Origin: Pedobacter psychrotolerans
Lineage (GTDB): Bacteria; Bacteroidota; Bacteroidia; Sphingobacteriales; Sphingobacteriaceae
Direction: 5' to 3'
DNA length: 64,000 nucleotides
Assembly (NCBI RefSeq): GCF_004340665.1
Contig: NZ_SLWO01000003.1
Span: 186,001-250,000, forward strand
A program made the position numbers and the translations under genes. Position 1 is the first letter of the stretch. Each line of letters begins with the position of its first letter. This document shows, piece after piece, positions 24,771-32,713 of the stretch. Below the pieces are notes generated by a model. The model was not told the DNA's origin, ran no database searches, and saw nothing but the letters and a program-made list of their open reading frames with translations.

Positions 24771-25964
24771 ATGATGCAAGTTTTCCACAATAAAAGCAAG
24801 GTAATTATCACCTGCAATAAACGCCTTTCTCCTTATTTACAAGATGAAGTTACAGCCTTAGGCTATACCATAGAAAGAGCTTTTCAAACCGGCGTTGAGC
24901 TGAATATCACCCTTACAGAGTGTATTAAGCTAAATTTAAACCTGCGTTGCGCCAGTCAGATTTTATATTCAATTAAAAGTTTTAAGGCCATTACGCCTGA
25001 TGACCTATACAATGAAATATCAGCTATTGAATGGGAAGAATTAATTGATTTTTCCGGATATTTTTCGGTAACTTCTAATGTAGATAATCCTAACATTACT
25101 ACACCGCTATTCGCCAACCTAAAGGTAAAAGATGCTATTGTAGATCGAATGAAAGAGAAAAAAGGGATTCGCCCTAACTCTGGTTCAGATGCAAATAAGG
25201 CTGTAGTACATTTATACTGGAAAGATGCAGATGCAGATGTATTTATGGATACCTCTGGTGAAACACTGGCAAAACACGGTTATCGTAAAATCCCTGGAAA
25301 AGCACCTATGTTAGAAGCCTTGGCTTCGGGTGTGATTTATGCAACCAAGTGGGATCGTAAATCACCTTTTATAAACCCGATGTGTGGTTCAGGAACGTTG
25401 GCTATTGAAGCTGCGTTGATTGCCACTAATCGTGCGCCTGGTTTATACCGGATGAACTATGGTTTCATGCATATTTTAGGTTATGAAGAGGAAGCCTTTT
25501 TTGCAGAACGAAGAATTTTAAAAGATCAGGTAATTAAGAATACTGATCTGAAAATTATCGCTTCCGATCTTTCTGAAGATGCCGTAGAAGTTACCCGCAG
25601 AAACGCAAAAACCGCTGGGGTTGATACTTTAATTGAGTTTGAGGTATGTGATTTCGAACTTACTCCTGTTCCTGAAGATGGAAAAGGAACTGTCGTTTTC
25701 AACCCGGAATATGGCGAGCGTTTAGGTGTTCATAGTAAATTAGAACTCACTTACAAACGCATGGGTGATTACATGAAAACCCAATGCAAAGGTTATTCAG
25801 GATACATTTTTACCGGCAACCCTGATTTAGCTAAAAAAATAGGCTTAAAGGCTTCCAGGAAATTGGAATTTTATAATGGAAAGCTGGATTGCCGCCTGCT
25901 TGAATACGAATTATATGATGGTTCACGCCGGGCTCCGCAAACCGAACAGGAACCTACTTCGTAA
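24771..25964 (+). CDS. THUMP-domain 23S rRNA guanine-N2 methyltransferase (RlmL N-half / YpsC type)
   Basis: The 397 residues have an N-terminal ferredoxin-like/THUMP part (about 1-160), in which LRCASQILYSIKSF is typical, then KHGYRKIPGKAPMLEALASGVI and the SAM-binding NPMCGSGTLAIEAALIATNRAPG. The catalytic motif is NPEYGERLG, where most relatives have NPPYGERLG; the Glu variant is common in Bacteroidetes as far as I recall. The enzyme methylates a guanine of 23S rRNA (m2G2445 in E. coli). Two Met codons open the frame, so the start may be 3 bases later. Confidence 0.9.
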   Translation: MMQVFHNKSKVIITCNKRLSPYLQDEVTALGYTIERAFQTGVELNITLTECIKLNLNLRCASQILYSIKSFKAITPDDLYNEISAIEWEELIDFSGYFSVTSNVDNPNITTPLFANLKVKDAIVDRMKEKKGIRPNSGSDANKAVVHLYWKDADADVFMDTSGETLAKHGYRKIPGKAPMLEALASGVIYATKWDRKSPFINPMCGSGTLAIEAALIATNRAPGLYRMNYGFMHILGYEEEAFFAERRILKDQVIKNTDLKIIASDLSEDAVEVTRRNAKTAGVDTLIEFEVCDFELTPVPEDGKGTVVFNPEYGERLGVHSKLELTYKRMGDYMKTQCKGYSGYIFTGNPDLAKKIGLKASRKLEFYNGKLDCRLLEYELYDGSRRAPQTEQEPTS

Positions 25965-25972
25965 ATCTAAAT

Positions 25973-25998
25973 GTATGTACGCTCTCTACGTACCATAC
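25973..25998. other. Short bulged hairpin upstream of the 164-residue orphan gene
   Basis: GTATGTACG and CGTACCATAC pair over nine positions with a one-base bulge and a 7-base loop, between the methyltransferase stop and the next ATG. It may be a weak mRNA structure; no T run follows. Confidence 0.3.
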
Positions 25999-26014
25999 GT
26001 AAAATAAATAAAAT

Positions 26015-26509
26015 ATGGAATTTGATGACATGAACCACATGCCTGAATGGGAACATTTTAGTCGGTTTGGCAGAGATGATGAGGATGAAGAAAATCTATC
26101 TCAATATGATGCCGAAAAAGTAAGGCTAAAAGTTAATCGGGCAAAGCTTTTATACAACCAGGCCAGGGCAATTTATAAATGCGCTGCAATTTTCTGCGAG
26201 ACCTTAGAAGGTGAAATGGCCGAAATAACTTCTGGCTTAATTATGCAGAATGCAATGATGCTTTGCCCAAAAATTATTGGTGCAGAGGGTGCAGATTTGT
26301 ATCTGTTAAGAATGGAAAATGCATCTATTATCCGTACAAATTGCCGAGAGTTGGAAACCCAGATTAAAGCTGCAGATTTATTTAGCTTGTGTAATGCTGA
26401 CTATAAAAATATTGTTCTGGATGAAATTGAGAAATTTCGACTGTTGTTTATTGAATGGGTAAAGAATTTCGAAAAAGATGAAAATGTAGATGACTGGGGG
26501 CTATATTAA
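26015..26509 (+). CDS. Hypothetical protein, 164 residues
   Basis: I do not recognise this family. The protein is soluble with no signal or membrane helix, has an acidic N-terminus (GRDDEDEENLSQYD), is otherwise predicted mostly helical, and has four scattered Cys residues (about 60, 65, 88 and 109). It follows the rRNA methyltransferase by 50 bases on the same strand and is probably co-transcribed. Codon use resembles its neighbours, and coding potential is supported by length and composition. Confidence 0.65.
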   Translation: MEFDDMNHMPEWEHFSRFGRDDEDEENLSQYDAEKVRLKVNRAKLLYNQARAIYKCAAIFCETLEGEMAEITSGLIMQNAMMLCPKIIGAEGADLYLLRMENASIIRTNCRELETQIKAADLFSLCNADYKNIVLDEIEKFRLLFIEWVKNFEKDENVDDWGLY

Positions 26510-26860
26510 CCCCAGTTCTTTCTTAGAGAATCATTAGAAATAGAAGAACGATAGCACATTTAATTACGAAGCTATCCATTAGTTACCTTTGCTCCGCCTA
26601 CACAATCCTATCCACATTTAATTATCCTCATAACCTAAAGGATGCTTTTTAGCGTCAATTTTATTTCCATAAATGTGTAATTTACTGATTAAAAGGCTCC
26701 GAACAGAATATATTAAACTTTTGACAGGTTGATTTGTTTACATTGTACTGTTCATTTACCCATTTACGTAATTCCTTATAGTGCTAAAAATTATAAATTG
26801 GAAAAACTGTAAGGATAAAAGGCTCGTATATATTGAAAAATTAAAAAACCAATCCTTTTT
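26510..26860. other. Gene-free stretch before the XRE gene
   Basis: This 351-base AT-rich stretch has no credible frame, no tRNA-like fold and no strong terminator that I can see. It presumably holds the promoter of the XRE gene, but no clear TAnnTTTG box stands out. Confidence 0.5.
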
Positions 26861-27142
26861 ATGGAAGATGTATTAGCTTTAAAAACAAAAAACGTTGCCG
26901 GGAATATTAGAAAAATTAGAGAATACAGAGATTATACTCAAGATTATCTTGCGGCAAAATTAAAAATTTCTCAAAATGCCTACAGTAAGATTGAACTCGG
27001 TTACAGCAAATTAACGATTGATCGGTTATTTCAGGTTTCAGAAATTTTAGAAGTTGAGGTCACGCATTTATTAACGTTAAACCCTAACGATTTAATCAAG
27101 ATTATTGCTGATGACGAGCATAGAGCAACAGCGGCGAGTTAA
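26861..27142 (+). CDS. XRE-family helix-turn-helix regulator, 93 residues
   Basis: Residues about 12-68 form a Cro/C1-type domain: NIRKIREYRDYTQDYLAAKLKISQNAYSKIELGYSKLTIDRLFQVSEIL. Nothing else is attached, so it is a stand-alone DNA-binding protein, probably a dimer. It is the nearest regulator to the radical-SAM/DUF4130 pair 0.8 kb downstream, whose promoter is covered by a long dyad; a link is only a guess. Confidence 0.88.
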   Translation: MEDVLALKTKNVAGNIRKIREYRDYTQDYLAAKLKISQNAYSKIELGYSKLTIDRLFQVSEILEVEVTHLLTLNPNDLIKIIADDEHRATAAS

Positions 27143-27159
27143 TTAACTTACCGCTGTTG
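27126..27159 (+). other. Hairpin overlapping the 3' end of the XRE gene
   Basis: CAACAGCGG (27126-27134) and CCGCTGTTG (27151-27159) are perfect 9-base arms; the spacer contains the palindrome TTAATTAA and the stop codon. No run of T follows, so it may be a factor-dependent end or a protein-binding site. Confidence 0.45.
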
Positions 27160-27192
27160 ATATCATTTCTTCCTCCCTGCATCTATTTCCAA

Positions 27193-27200
27193 TATCTTTG
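27193..27200 (+). promoter_or_regulatory. Predicted -7 box of the HD phosphohydrolase gene
   Basis: TATCTTTG matches TAnnTTTG and lies 13 bases before the ATG at 27213, so the transcript would be almost leaderless. No good -33 box is visible. The box overlaps the TTG at 27198, which argues against that codon as the start. Confidence 0.4.
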
Positions 27201-27212
27201 TTGCAAATTTTT

Positions 27213-27860
27213 ATGATGCAGGATCCCATTCAAAAAACCATTACGTTTGTTAAACAAACCTTAAAAAATGCAGAGGCTGGCCATGATTGGTTTCATATAG
27301 AGCGTGTTTTTAAAACCGCTATAAATATTAATCAGGAGGAAAAAGGAAATAACCTGGTCGTTGCGCTGGCCGCACTTTTACATGACATTGCTGATCCCAA
27401 ATTTAATAATGGCGATGAAACCTTAGGCCCTAACCTGGCGCAGTCCTTTTTACAATCTATAGCAGTTGAGGAAGAAACAGTGAATCATGTTAAAATGATT
27501 ATTCAGCATATGTCTTTTAAAAATAGCTTTGATGAAAACAGTTTTACTTCAAAAGAAATGCAAATCGTTCAGGATGCAGATCGTTTAGATGCTATCGGGG
27601 CCATTGGCATTGCAAGGGCTTTTACTTATGGCGGCTTTAAAAACAGAGTGTTGTATGATCCTGCAATTAAACCAGAAGAACATCTTTCAAAAGAAAGCTA
27701 TAAAAATACCACTGCACCAACCATCAACCACTTTTATGAAAAGCTTTTGCTTTTAAAAGATATGATGAATACTGCCGCTGGAAAGAAAATAGCTGAAAAA
27801 CGACATCAATTTATGCTGGATTACCTGGATCAATTTTACAGTGAATGGGAAGGTAATTAA
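27213..27860 (+). CDS. HD-domain phosphohydrolase (YpgQ/YedJ type)
   Basis: The 215-residue cytosolic protein carries the HD motif pattern: GHDWFHIERVFKTA (first His), ALLHDIADPKF (the HD pair) and QDADRLDAIGAIGIARAFTYGG (last Asp). Relatives are metal-dependent hydrolases of nucleotides or similar phosphates; the substrate is unknown. The start is set at ATG 27213, because the TTG at 27198 overlaps a predicted -7 box. It lies 120 bases before the radical-SAM gene, but the dyad promoter in between suggests separate control. Confidence 0.88.
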   Translation: MMQDPIQKTITFVKQTLKNAEAGHDWFHIERVFKTAININQEEKGNNLVVALAALLHDIADPKFNNGDETLGPNLAQSFLQSIAVEEETVNHVKMIIQHMSFKNSFDENSFTSKEMQIVQDADRLDAIGAIGIARAFTYGGFKNRVLYDPAIKPEEHLSKESYKNTTAPTINHFYEKLLLLKDMMNTAAGKKIAEKRHQFMLDYLDQFYSEWEGN

Positions 27861-27927
27861 CTGCACCTGCATTTCTATATTTAAACTCATCTTCTTTTTA
27901 TTCCCTGACAGAGTAAGCTTACAGAAC

Positions 27928-27975
27928 TTATTTACTAACAAATTTAGCTAAATAGCTATATTTGTTAGTAAATAA
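27928..27975. promoter_or_regulatory. 48-bp near-perfect dyad covering the promoter of the radical-SAM/DUF4130 pair
   Basis: Arms 27928-27950 and 27953-27975 pair at 22 of 23 positions (only 27944/27959 fails) around a 2-base centre. The -7 box TATATTTG (27957-27964) lies in the right arm and a TTTA (27931-27934), 22 bases upstream, in the left arm. The predicted transcript starts at about 27971, some 11 bases before the ATG at 27982. The dyad is AT-rich with no T run, so an operator is more likely than a terminator. Confidence 0.75.
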
Positions 27976-27981
27976 ATCCCT

Positions 27982-29238
27982 ATGTCAGACCGAATTCGTG
28001 AAAAGTTAAATATCCTTGCCGATGCGGCGAAATATGATGTTTCGTGTTCATCAAGCGGGGGCACGCGTAAAAATGATAACAAAGGTATTGGCGACAGCCA
28101 TTCATCTGGCATTTGCCACACCTACACAGAAGATGGCCGTTGCGTTTCTCTTTTAAAAATTCTTTTAACCAATCACTGTATTTATGATTGTTTATTTTGT
28201 GTTTCGAGAAAGAGCAACGACATCAAACGTGCTGCTTTTACAGTAGATGAGGTGGTGGATTTAACCATGAACTTTTACCGGAGAAATTATATTGAAGGGT
28301 TATTTTTAAGTTCTGGTATTTTTAAAAATGCAGATTTTACCATGGAACGGCTATTGCTGGTTTGCAAAAAACTTCGCCTCGAACAACGTTACAATGGCTA
28401 TATTCATTTAAAAACCATTCCGGGTGCCAGCGAGGAATTAATTAAGGAAGCTGGTTTATACGCCGATCGAATGAGCATCAATTTAGAAATGCCTACCGAA
28501 GCAGGTCTAAAGCTTTTAGCGCCCGAAAAAAGCCATGCCGATGTAATTAAACCTTTGGAATTTGTTCAGCAAAACATTGTTCAATTTGCTGAAGATAAAA
28601 AATTAATTAAGCATGTACCAAAATTTGTTCCGGCAGGCCAAAGTACGCAAATGGTGATTGGTGCTACGCCTGAAAGTGATAAAGACATTATGTACACCGC
28701 AAATGCTTTTTACAAAAACTTCTCATTGAAAAGGGTTTACTATTCTGGCTATGTACCCATTAGCAATGATAGCAGAATGCCAATTTTAGGCACTCAGCCT
28801 CCTTTACTTAGAGAAAACCGATTATATCAAACCGATTGGTTAATGCGATTTTATGGTTTTAAAGTTCAGGAAATTCTAAATGACGCTAATCCGAATCTGG
28901 ATGTAGATATTGATCCAAAGCTGAGCTGGGCAATCAGAAATATGCAACACTTTCCGGTAGATATTAATAAGGCAGATTATAAAATGATTCTCCGGATTCC
29001 AGGCATTGGTGTGATGTCTGCAAAAAAAATTGTTCAGGCCAGAAAATTTGGAAAATTAAGAATCGACCAACTGAAGAAAATTGGTGTAGCGTATAACAGA
29101 GCTAAGCATTTTATCACGTGTGCAGATAGTCCCTATCAGATAAAAGACTATCAAGGCACACAGATTAAGGCTTTTATCATGGCAGATAGTCAAAGTAAAT
29201 ATTTGAAAACAGATAATAATCAACTGATATTGTTTTAA
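27982..29238 (+). CDS. Putative DNA modification/repair radical-SAM protein (TIGR03916-like)
   Basis: The 418 residues have the radical-SAM cluster motif CX3CX2C (Cys66, Cys70, Cys73 in NHCIYDCLFC), an upstream ICHTYTEDGRCVSLLKILLTN typical of this family, and a C-terminal helix-hairpin-helix (about 336-351, ILRIPGIGVMSAKKIV) of the kind that grips DNA. The family is known only as a putative DNA modification or repair protein that occurs with TIGR03915/DUF4130 proteins, some of them fused to a uracil-DNA-glycosylase-like domain. The DUF4130 gene follows after 14 bases, as expected. The reaction is not known; radical repair or modification of a base is inferred. Confidence 0.88.
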   Translation: MSDRIREKLNILADAAKYDVSCSSSGGTRKNDNKGIGDSHSSGICHTYTEDGRCVSLLKILLTNHCIYDCLFCVSRKSNDIKRAAFTVDEVVDLTMNFYRRNYIEGLFLSSGIFKNADFTMERLLLVCKKLRLEQRYNGYIHLKTIPGASEELIKEAGLYADRMSINLEMPTEAGLKLLAPEKSHADVIKPLEFVQQNIVQFAEDKKLIKHVPKFVPAGQSTQMVIGATPESDKDIMYTANAFYKNFSLKRVYYSGYVPISNDSRMPILGTQPPLLRENRLYQTDWLMRFYGFKVQEILNDANPNLDVDIDPKLSWAIRNMQHFPVDINKADYKMILRIPGIGVMSAKKIVQARKFGKLRIDQLKKIGVAYNRAKHFITCADSPYQIKDYQGTQIKAFIMADSQSKYLKTDNNQLILF

Positions 29239-29252
29239 TGTAACAAGCCCTA

Positions 29253-30017
29253 ATGATTTATCTTTTCGATGGTTCACTTACCGGTTTACTTACGGCCGTT
29301 TTTGAATGGTTTGAGCGAAAGCCCGGACGTACTTACTTACAATTGACTGGTATTTTTCAACCCGATGCCTTTACGGAATCTTTTGAGGTGATCAACAATG
29401 AAGATAAAGCAGATCGCGTTTGGAAAGGTCTTCAAAAAAAATTGAAGAAAGATTGGCAAAGAACTTTTTACTGCAGCTATTTATCTGAAATTCCCGAAGC
29501 CTTTAACCATCTTTTTCAATTCGCTATTTATATTTTTGAAAGTGAAATAGGTGCGGCGGCCAATTATGGTAATGATCATGTAGTTGCCTTATCTAAATAT
29601 GCCAAAAGTGTGGAAAGAGAGAAACACCGGATGGAAGCATTCATCAGGTTTCAAAAAACCGGAGATGGCATGTTTTATACGTCAATAGATCCCGATTTTA
29701 ATGTATTGCCTTTAATTTCAAATCATTTTAAAAACCGTTATGCCGATCAGCAATGGGTTATTTACGACTTGAAACGCAAATATGGCCTTCATTATGATTT
29801 AAATACTGTAGAGGAAATAACCATCAATTTTTCCGATGGTGCTAAAAGCCCCAATCCTTCCCCGGCCTTAATGGATGAAAAGGAAGAACTTTATGCTGTT
29901 TTATGGAAGGATTATTTTAAAAGTGCCAATATTGTTGCCCGAAAAAACACTAAACTTCACCTGCAACATGTGCCAAAAAGATATTGGAAGTATTTAACTG
30001 AAAAGCAACTGGCTTAA
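29253..30017 (+). CDS. DUF4130 protein, partner of the radical-SAM enzyme (TIGR03915-like)
   Basis: The 254 residues begin MIYLFDGSLTGLLTAVFEWFE, the family signature, and have ALSKYAKSVEREKHRMEAFIRFQKTGDGMFYTSIDPDFNVLPLISNHFKNRY split over about 110-160, with DQQWVIYDLKRKYGLHYD after it. No uracil-DNA-glycosylase domain is fused at the C-terminus, which ends KRYWKYLTEKQ. It lies 14 bases after the radical-SAM stop, so the two form an operon behind the dyad promoter. Function is unknown; a DNA-metabolism role is the family assumption. Confidence 0.85.
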   Translation: MIYLFDGSLTGLLTAVFEWFERKPGRTYLQLTGIFQPDAFTESFEVINNEDKADRVWKGLQKKLKKDWQRTFYCSYLSEIPEAFNHLFQFAIYIFESEIGAAANYGNDHVVALSKYAKSVEREKHRMEAFIRFQKTGDGMFYTSIDPDFNVLPLISNHFKNRYADQQWVIYDLKRKYGLHYDLNTVEEITINFSDGAKSPNPSPALMDEKEELYAVLWKDYFKSANIVARKNTKLHLQHVPKRYWKYLTEKQLA

Positions 30018-30050
30018 CATCCATTTAATATAAAACCACTAAATTGCACC

Positions 30051-31076
30051 ATGAAATTAAGTGTACTGGTTTTAATTACAGCACTTGCTGTTGCGCTTTC
30101 CATTGGCATGGTCAATTTTTATTTCGAACGCAGCTGGTACTACTTCGGAATTTCCTTTGGTGTTTCATTTCTCAGTAGCTTTCTTGTTTTTTATTATTTG
30201 TTAGAAAAATATATCTATAACAAAATAAAGCTCATCTATAAACTGATCCACAATTTAAAGCTTGGAAAGGATTTAAAAGATGCTTTGGGCGAATATGTAA
30301 GTTCAGACCCTATAAACGATGTTGAACATGAGGTTAAGGAATGGGCTGGCGCTAAGAAAAAAGAGATTGATCTCCTTAAAAAACAAGAGCAGTTTCGCCG
30401 GGAGTTCTTATCCAATGTTTCACACGAATTTAAAACACCTCTTTTTGCTATTCAAGGTTATATAGAAACGTTACAGGATTGCATCACTAATGATCCTGAA
30501 ATGGCCATGAAATTCCTTAAAAAAGCAGAAAATAATGTAGAAAGACTCAGTTATTTGATTAATGATCTGGATGCGATTGCTAAACTGGAAACTGGTGAAT
30601 CGCCCATCAACTTTCAAAAATTTGATTTTGTTACCTTAGCCAAAGAGGTAATGGAAAACCTTGATGACAGGGCAAAATCTAAAAATATTAAGCTTTTTTT
30701 TAAAGACAAATACACCGCAGTTACTTTCGTTAATGCAGATCGAGAAAAAATCCGTCAGGTATTAATTAACCTGATTGTGAACAGCATTAAATACGGAATA
30801 GAAAACGGTGAAACAGCCATTAAGATCTTTGAACTTCACGATCAGTTTCTAATTGAAGTGACTGATAATGGTATGGGCATTGAAGAAAAACACCTTGCAA
30901 GACTTTTCGAACGTTTTTATCGGATTGATACCCACCGTGCAAGAGAGGTAGGAGGAACTGGTTTAGGTTTAGCGATTGTTAAACACATCTTGGAGGCTCA
31001 CCAACAAACCATTTCTGTAAGAAGTACGCCTGGAATAGGAACTACTTTCGCATTTACCCTGCAAAAAGTAAGTTAA
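30051..31076 (+). CDS. PhoR-like sensor histidine kinase
   Basis: The 341 residues have two membrane helices near the N-terminus (about 4-20 and 28-48) with almost no periplasmic loop, a short linker, HisKA with [28 protein letters not shown], and an HATPase domain with [35 protein letters not shown] and [16 protein letters not shown]. The short form without a sensor domain suggests it reads membrane or protein-partner signals, as PhoR does. No response regulator is adjacent. It starts 33 bases after the DUF4130 gene and may share its transcript. Confidence 0.9.
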   Translation: MKLSVLVLITALAVALSIGMVNFYFERSWYYFGISFGVSFLSSFLVFYYLLEKYIYNKIKLIYKLIHNLKLGKDLKDALGEYVSSDPINDVEHEVKEWAGAKKKEIDLLKKQEQFRREFLSNVSHEFKTPLFAIQGYIETLQDCITNDPEMAMKFLKKAENNVERLSYLINDLDAIAKLETGESPINFQKFDFVTLAKEVMENLDDRAKSKNIKLFFKDKYTAVTFVNADREKIRQVLINLIVNSIKYGIENGETAIKIFELHDQFLIEVTDNGMGIEEKHLARLFERFYRIDTHRAREVGGTGLGLAIVKHILEAHQQTISVRSTPGIGTTFAFTLQKVS

Positions 31077-31158
31077 CTTTCTAAATCAATTTTAGACTTA
31101 CCGGGCAAATATAGTCTAGTTATAATCCTAAGGTAAACATTATAACAAAACGTGCCAA

Positions 31159-31191
31159 TTTGTCACTTTTAATTTATTTTGTGTATTTTTG
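31159..31191 (+). promoter_or_regulatory. Canonical Bacteroidetes promoter of the miaB operon
   Basis: TTTG (31159-31162), 21 bases, TATTTTTG (31184-31191) fits the TTTG-N19-21-TAnnTTTG consensus exactly. The predicted transcript starts near 31198, about 17 bases before the miaB ATG. Confidence 0.7.
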
Positions 31192-31214
31192 CAATCCCAA
31201 AATCTTTTTAAAGA

Positions 31215-32630
31215 ATGATTGATTTACAAGTACAGGACAAAACGCATGATGAGGCCAGACAAGGTGAAGCCCTAATTTTAGATACACCGATAAAAGCCGA
31301 CGCACGTAAATTATATATTGAAAGTTATGGTTGCGCCATGAATTTTGCCGATAGTGAAATTGTTGCTTCTATTCTTTCAGAAACAGGATTTGAAACCACA
31401 GGAGATTACCATCAGGCAGATGTGATTTTTATTAACACTTGTTCCATCCGTGAAAACGCTGAAACCCGGGTAAGAAATCGTCTATCACAATTTGGAGTGG
31501 AAAAACGTCGCAACCCTAAATTAATTGTTGGCGTTTTAGGTTGTATGGCAGAACGCCTTAAATCTAAATTTCTGGAGGAAGAAAGATTAGTAGATGTGGT
31601 GGTGGGTCCTGATGCTTACAGAGATTTGCCAAACCTAATTGAACAGGTAGAAAGTGGTCACAAAGCTGTAAATGTGTTATTGTCTCGTGAGGAAACTTAT
31701 GCAGATATTAGCCCTGTTCGTTTAAATAGTAACGGAATTACTGCTTTTATCTCCATCACGCGTGGCTGTAACAACATGTGTTCTTTCTGCGTAGTGCCCT
31801 TTACACGTGGGCGTGAGCGGAGTCGAGATGCACATTCTATTATTCAGGAAGCAAAATCATTATTTGAATCGGGTTATCGGGAAGTTACCCTTCTAGGGCA
31901 AAACGTTGATTCTTATACATGGACTTCTGAAGATGGAACTGAAACGGTGAATTTCGCACAGCTTTTAGCGCAAACGGCATCAATTCATCCAGATTTAAGG
32001 GTACGTTTTTCTACCTCTCACCCTAAAGACATCACCGATGAGGTTTTAGAAACCATCGCCAGATACGATAATATTTGTAATTACATCCATCTACCAGTTC
32101 AATCTGGCAATAGCCGCATTTTAGAATTAATGAACCGCACCTATACCCGTGAGTGGTACATCAATCGTATTGATGCTATTAAAAGGATTATTCCGGGTTG
32201 CGCGATTTCAACAGATATTATAGCCGGATTTTGTACCGAAACTGAAGAGGAACATCAGGAAACGCTAAGTATTATGGATTATGTGGAATATGATTTTGCT
32301 TATAATTTTACTTATTCTGAAAGGCCAGGAACACTTGCAGCCAGAAAACTAGCCGATGACATTCCGGAAGAAGTTAAAAAACGCCGTTTAGCTGAGATCC
32401 TGGCGAAGCAACAAGCACATTCTTTATTGCGTTTACAAGAATGGGTAGGAAAAACCGTTAGGGTTTTAATTGAAGGTACCTCAAAAAAATCTGATCAGGA
32501 TTATTGCGGCCGTGGCGATAGTGGCGCAATGGCAATTTTCCCGGCTATTGAAGGTGTTAAACCAGGTGAATATGCGAATGTTTTCATTGAAAAATGTACA
32601 TCAGCTACGCTAATTGGAAGAATTGTATAG
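31215..32630 (+). CDS. miaB: tRNA-2-methylthio-N6-dimethylallyladenosine synthase MiaB
   Basis: MiaB adds a methylthio group to i6A37 of tRNAs reading UNN codons, using two iron-sulfur clusters. The UPF0004 domain ([41 protein letters not shown]) holds three Cys, the radical-SAM motif is [13 protein letters not shown], and a C-terminal TRAM domain (about 395-471) is present. At 471 residues it has the usual length. FTRGRERSR favours MiaB over MtaB or RimO. It opens an operon-like run with the sigma-54-type activator, lptE, a TPR-like protein and secG. Confidence 0.96.
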   Translation: MIDLQVQDKTHDEARQGEALILDTPIKADARKLYIESYGCAMNFADSEIVASILSETGFETTGDYHQADVIFINTCSIRENAETRVRNRLSQFGVEKRRNPKLIVGVLGCMAERLKSKFLEEERLVDVVVGPDAYRDLPNLIEQVESGHKAVNVLLSREETYADISPVRLNSNGITAFISITRGCNNMCSFCVVPFTRGRERSRDAHSIIQEAKSLFESGYREVTLLGQNVDSYTWTSEDGTETVNFAQLLAQTASIHPDLRVRFSTSHPKDITDEVLETIARYDNICNYIHLPVQSGNSRILELMNRTYTREWYINRIDAIKRIIPGCAISTDIIAGFCTETEEEHQETLSIMDYVEYDFAYNFTYSERPGTLAARKLADDIPEEVKKRRLAEILAKQQAHSLLRLQEWVGKTVRVLIEGTSKKSDQDYCGRGDSGAMAIFPAIEGVKPGEYANVFIEKCTSATLIGRIV

Positions 32631-32656
32631 GCGATCGCTATAACCTTATAGTAGTA

Positions 32657-32685
32657 AGATTGCTTCGTACCTCGGAATGACGAAG
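32657..32685. repeat. Dispersed intergenic repeat with hairpin
   Basis: The stretch contains GATTGCTTCGTACCTCGGAA followed by TGACGAAG; CTTCGT (32663-32668) pairs with ACGAAG (32680-32685). Sequences of this form recur between genes in many bacterial genomes, as I recall. It sits between miaB and the next gene. Confidence 0.5.
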
Positions 32686-32713
32686 TTGATCTAACTTAAT
32701 ACTCATAACATAA

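Noticed and set aside
27198..27212. TTG start for the HD phosphohydrolase
   Set aside because: It overlaps the predicted -7 box TATCTTTG and adds only five residues before two Met codons.
27928..27975. Terminator of the HD phosphohydrolase gene
   Set aside because: The dyad is AT-rich with no T run after it, lies 68 bases after the HD stop, and contains the -7 box of the next gene.
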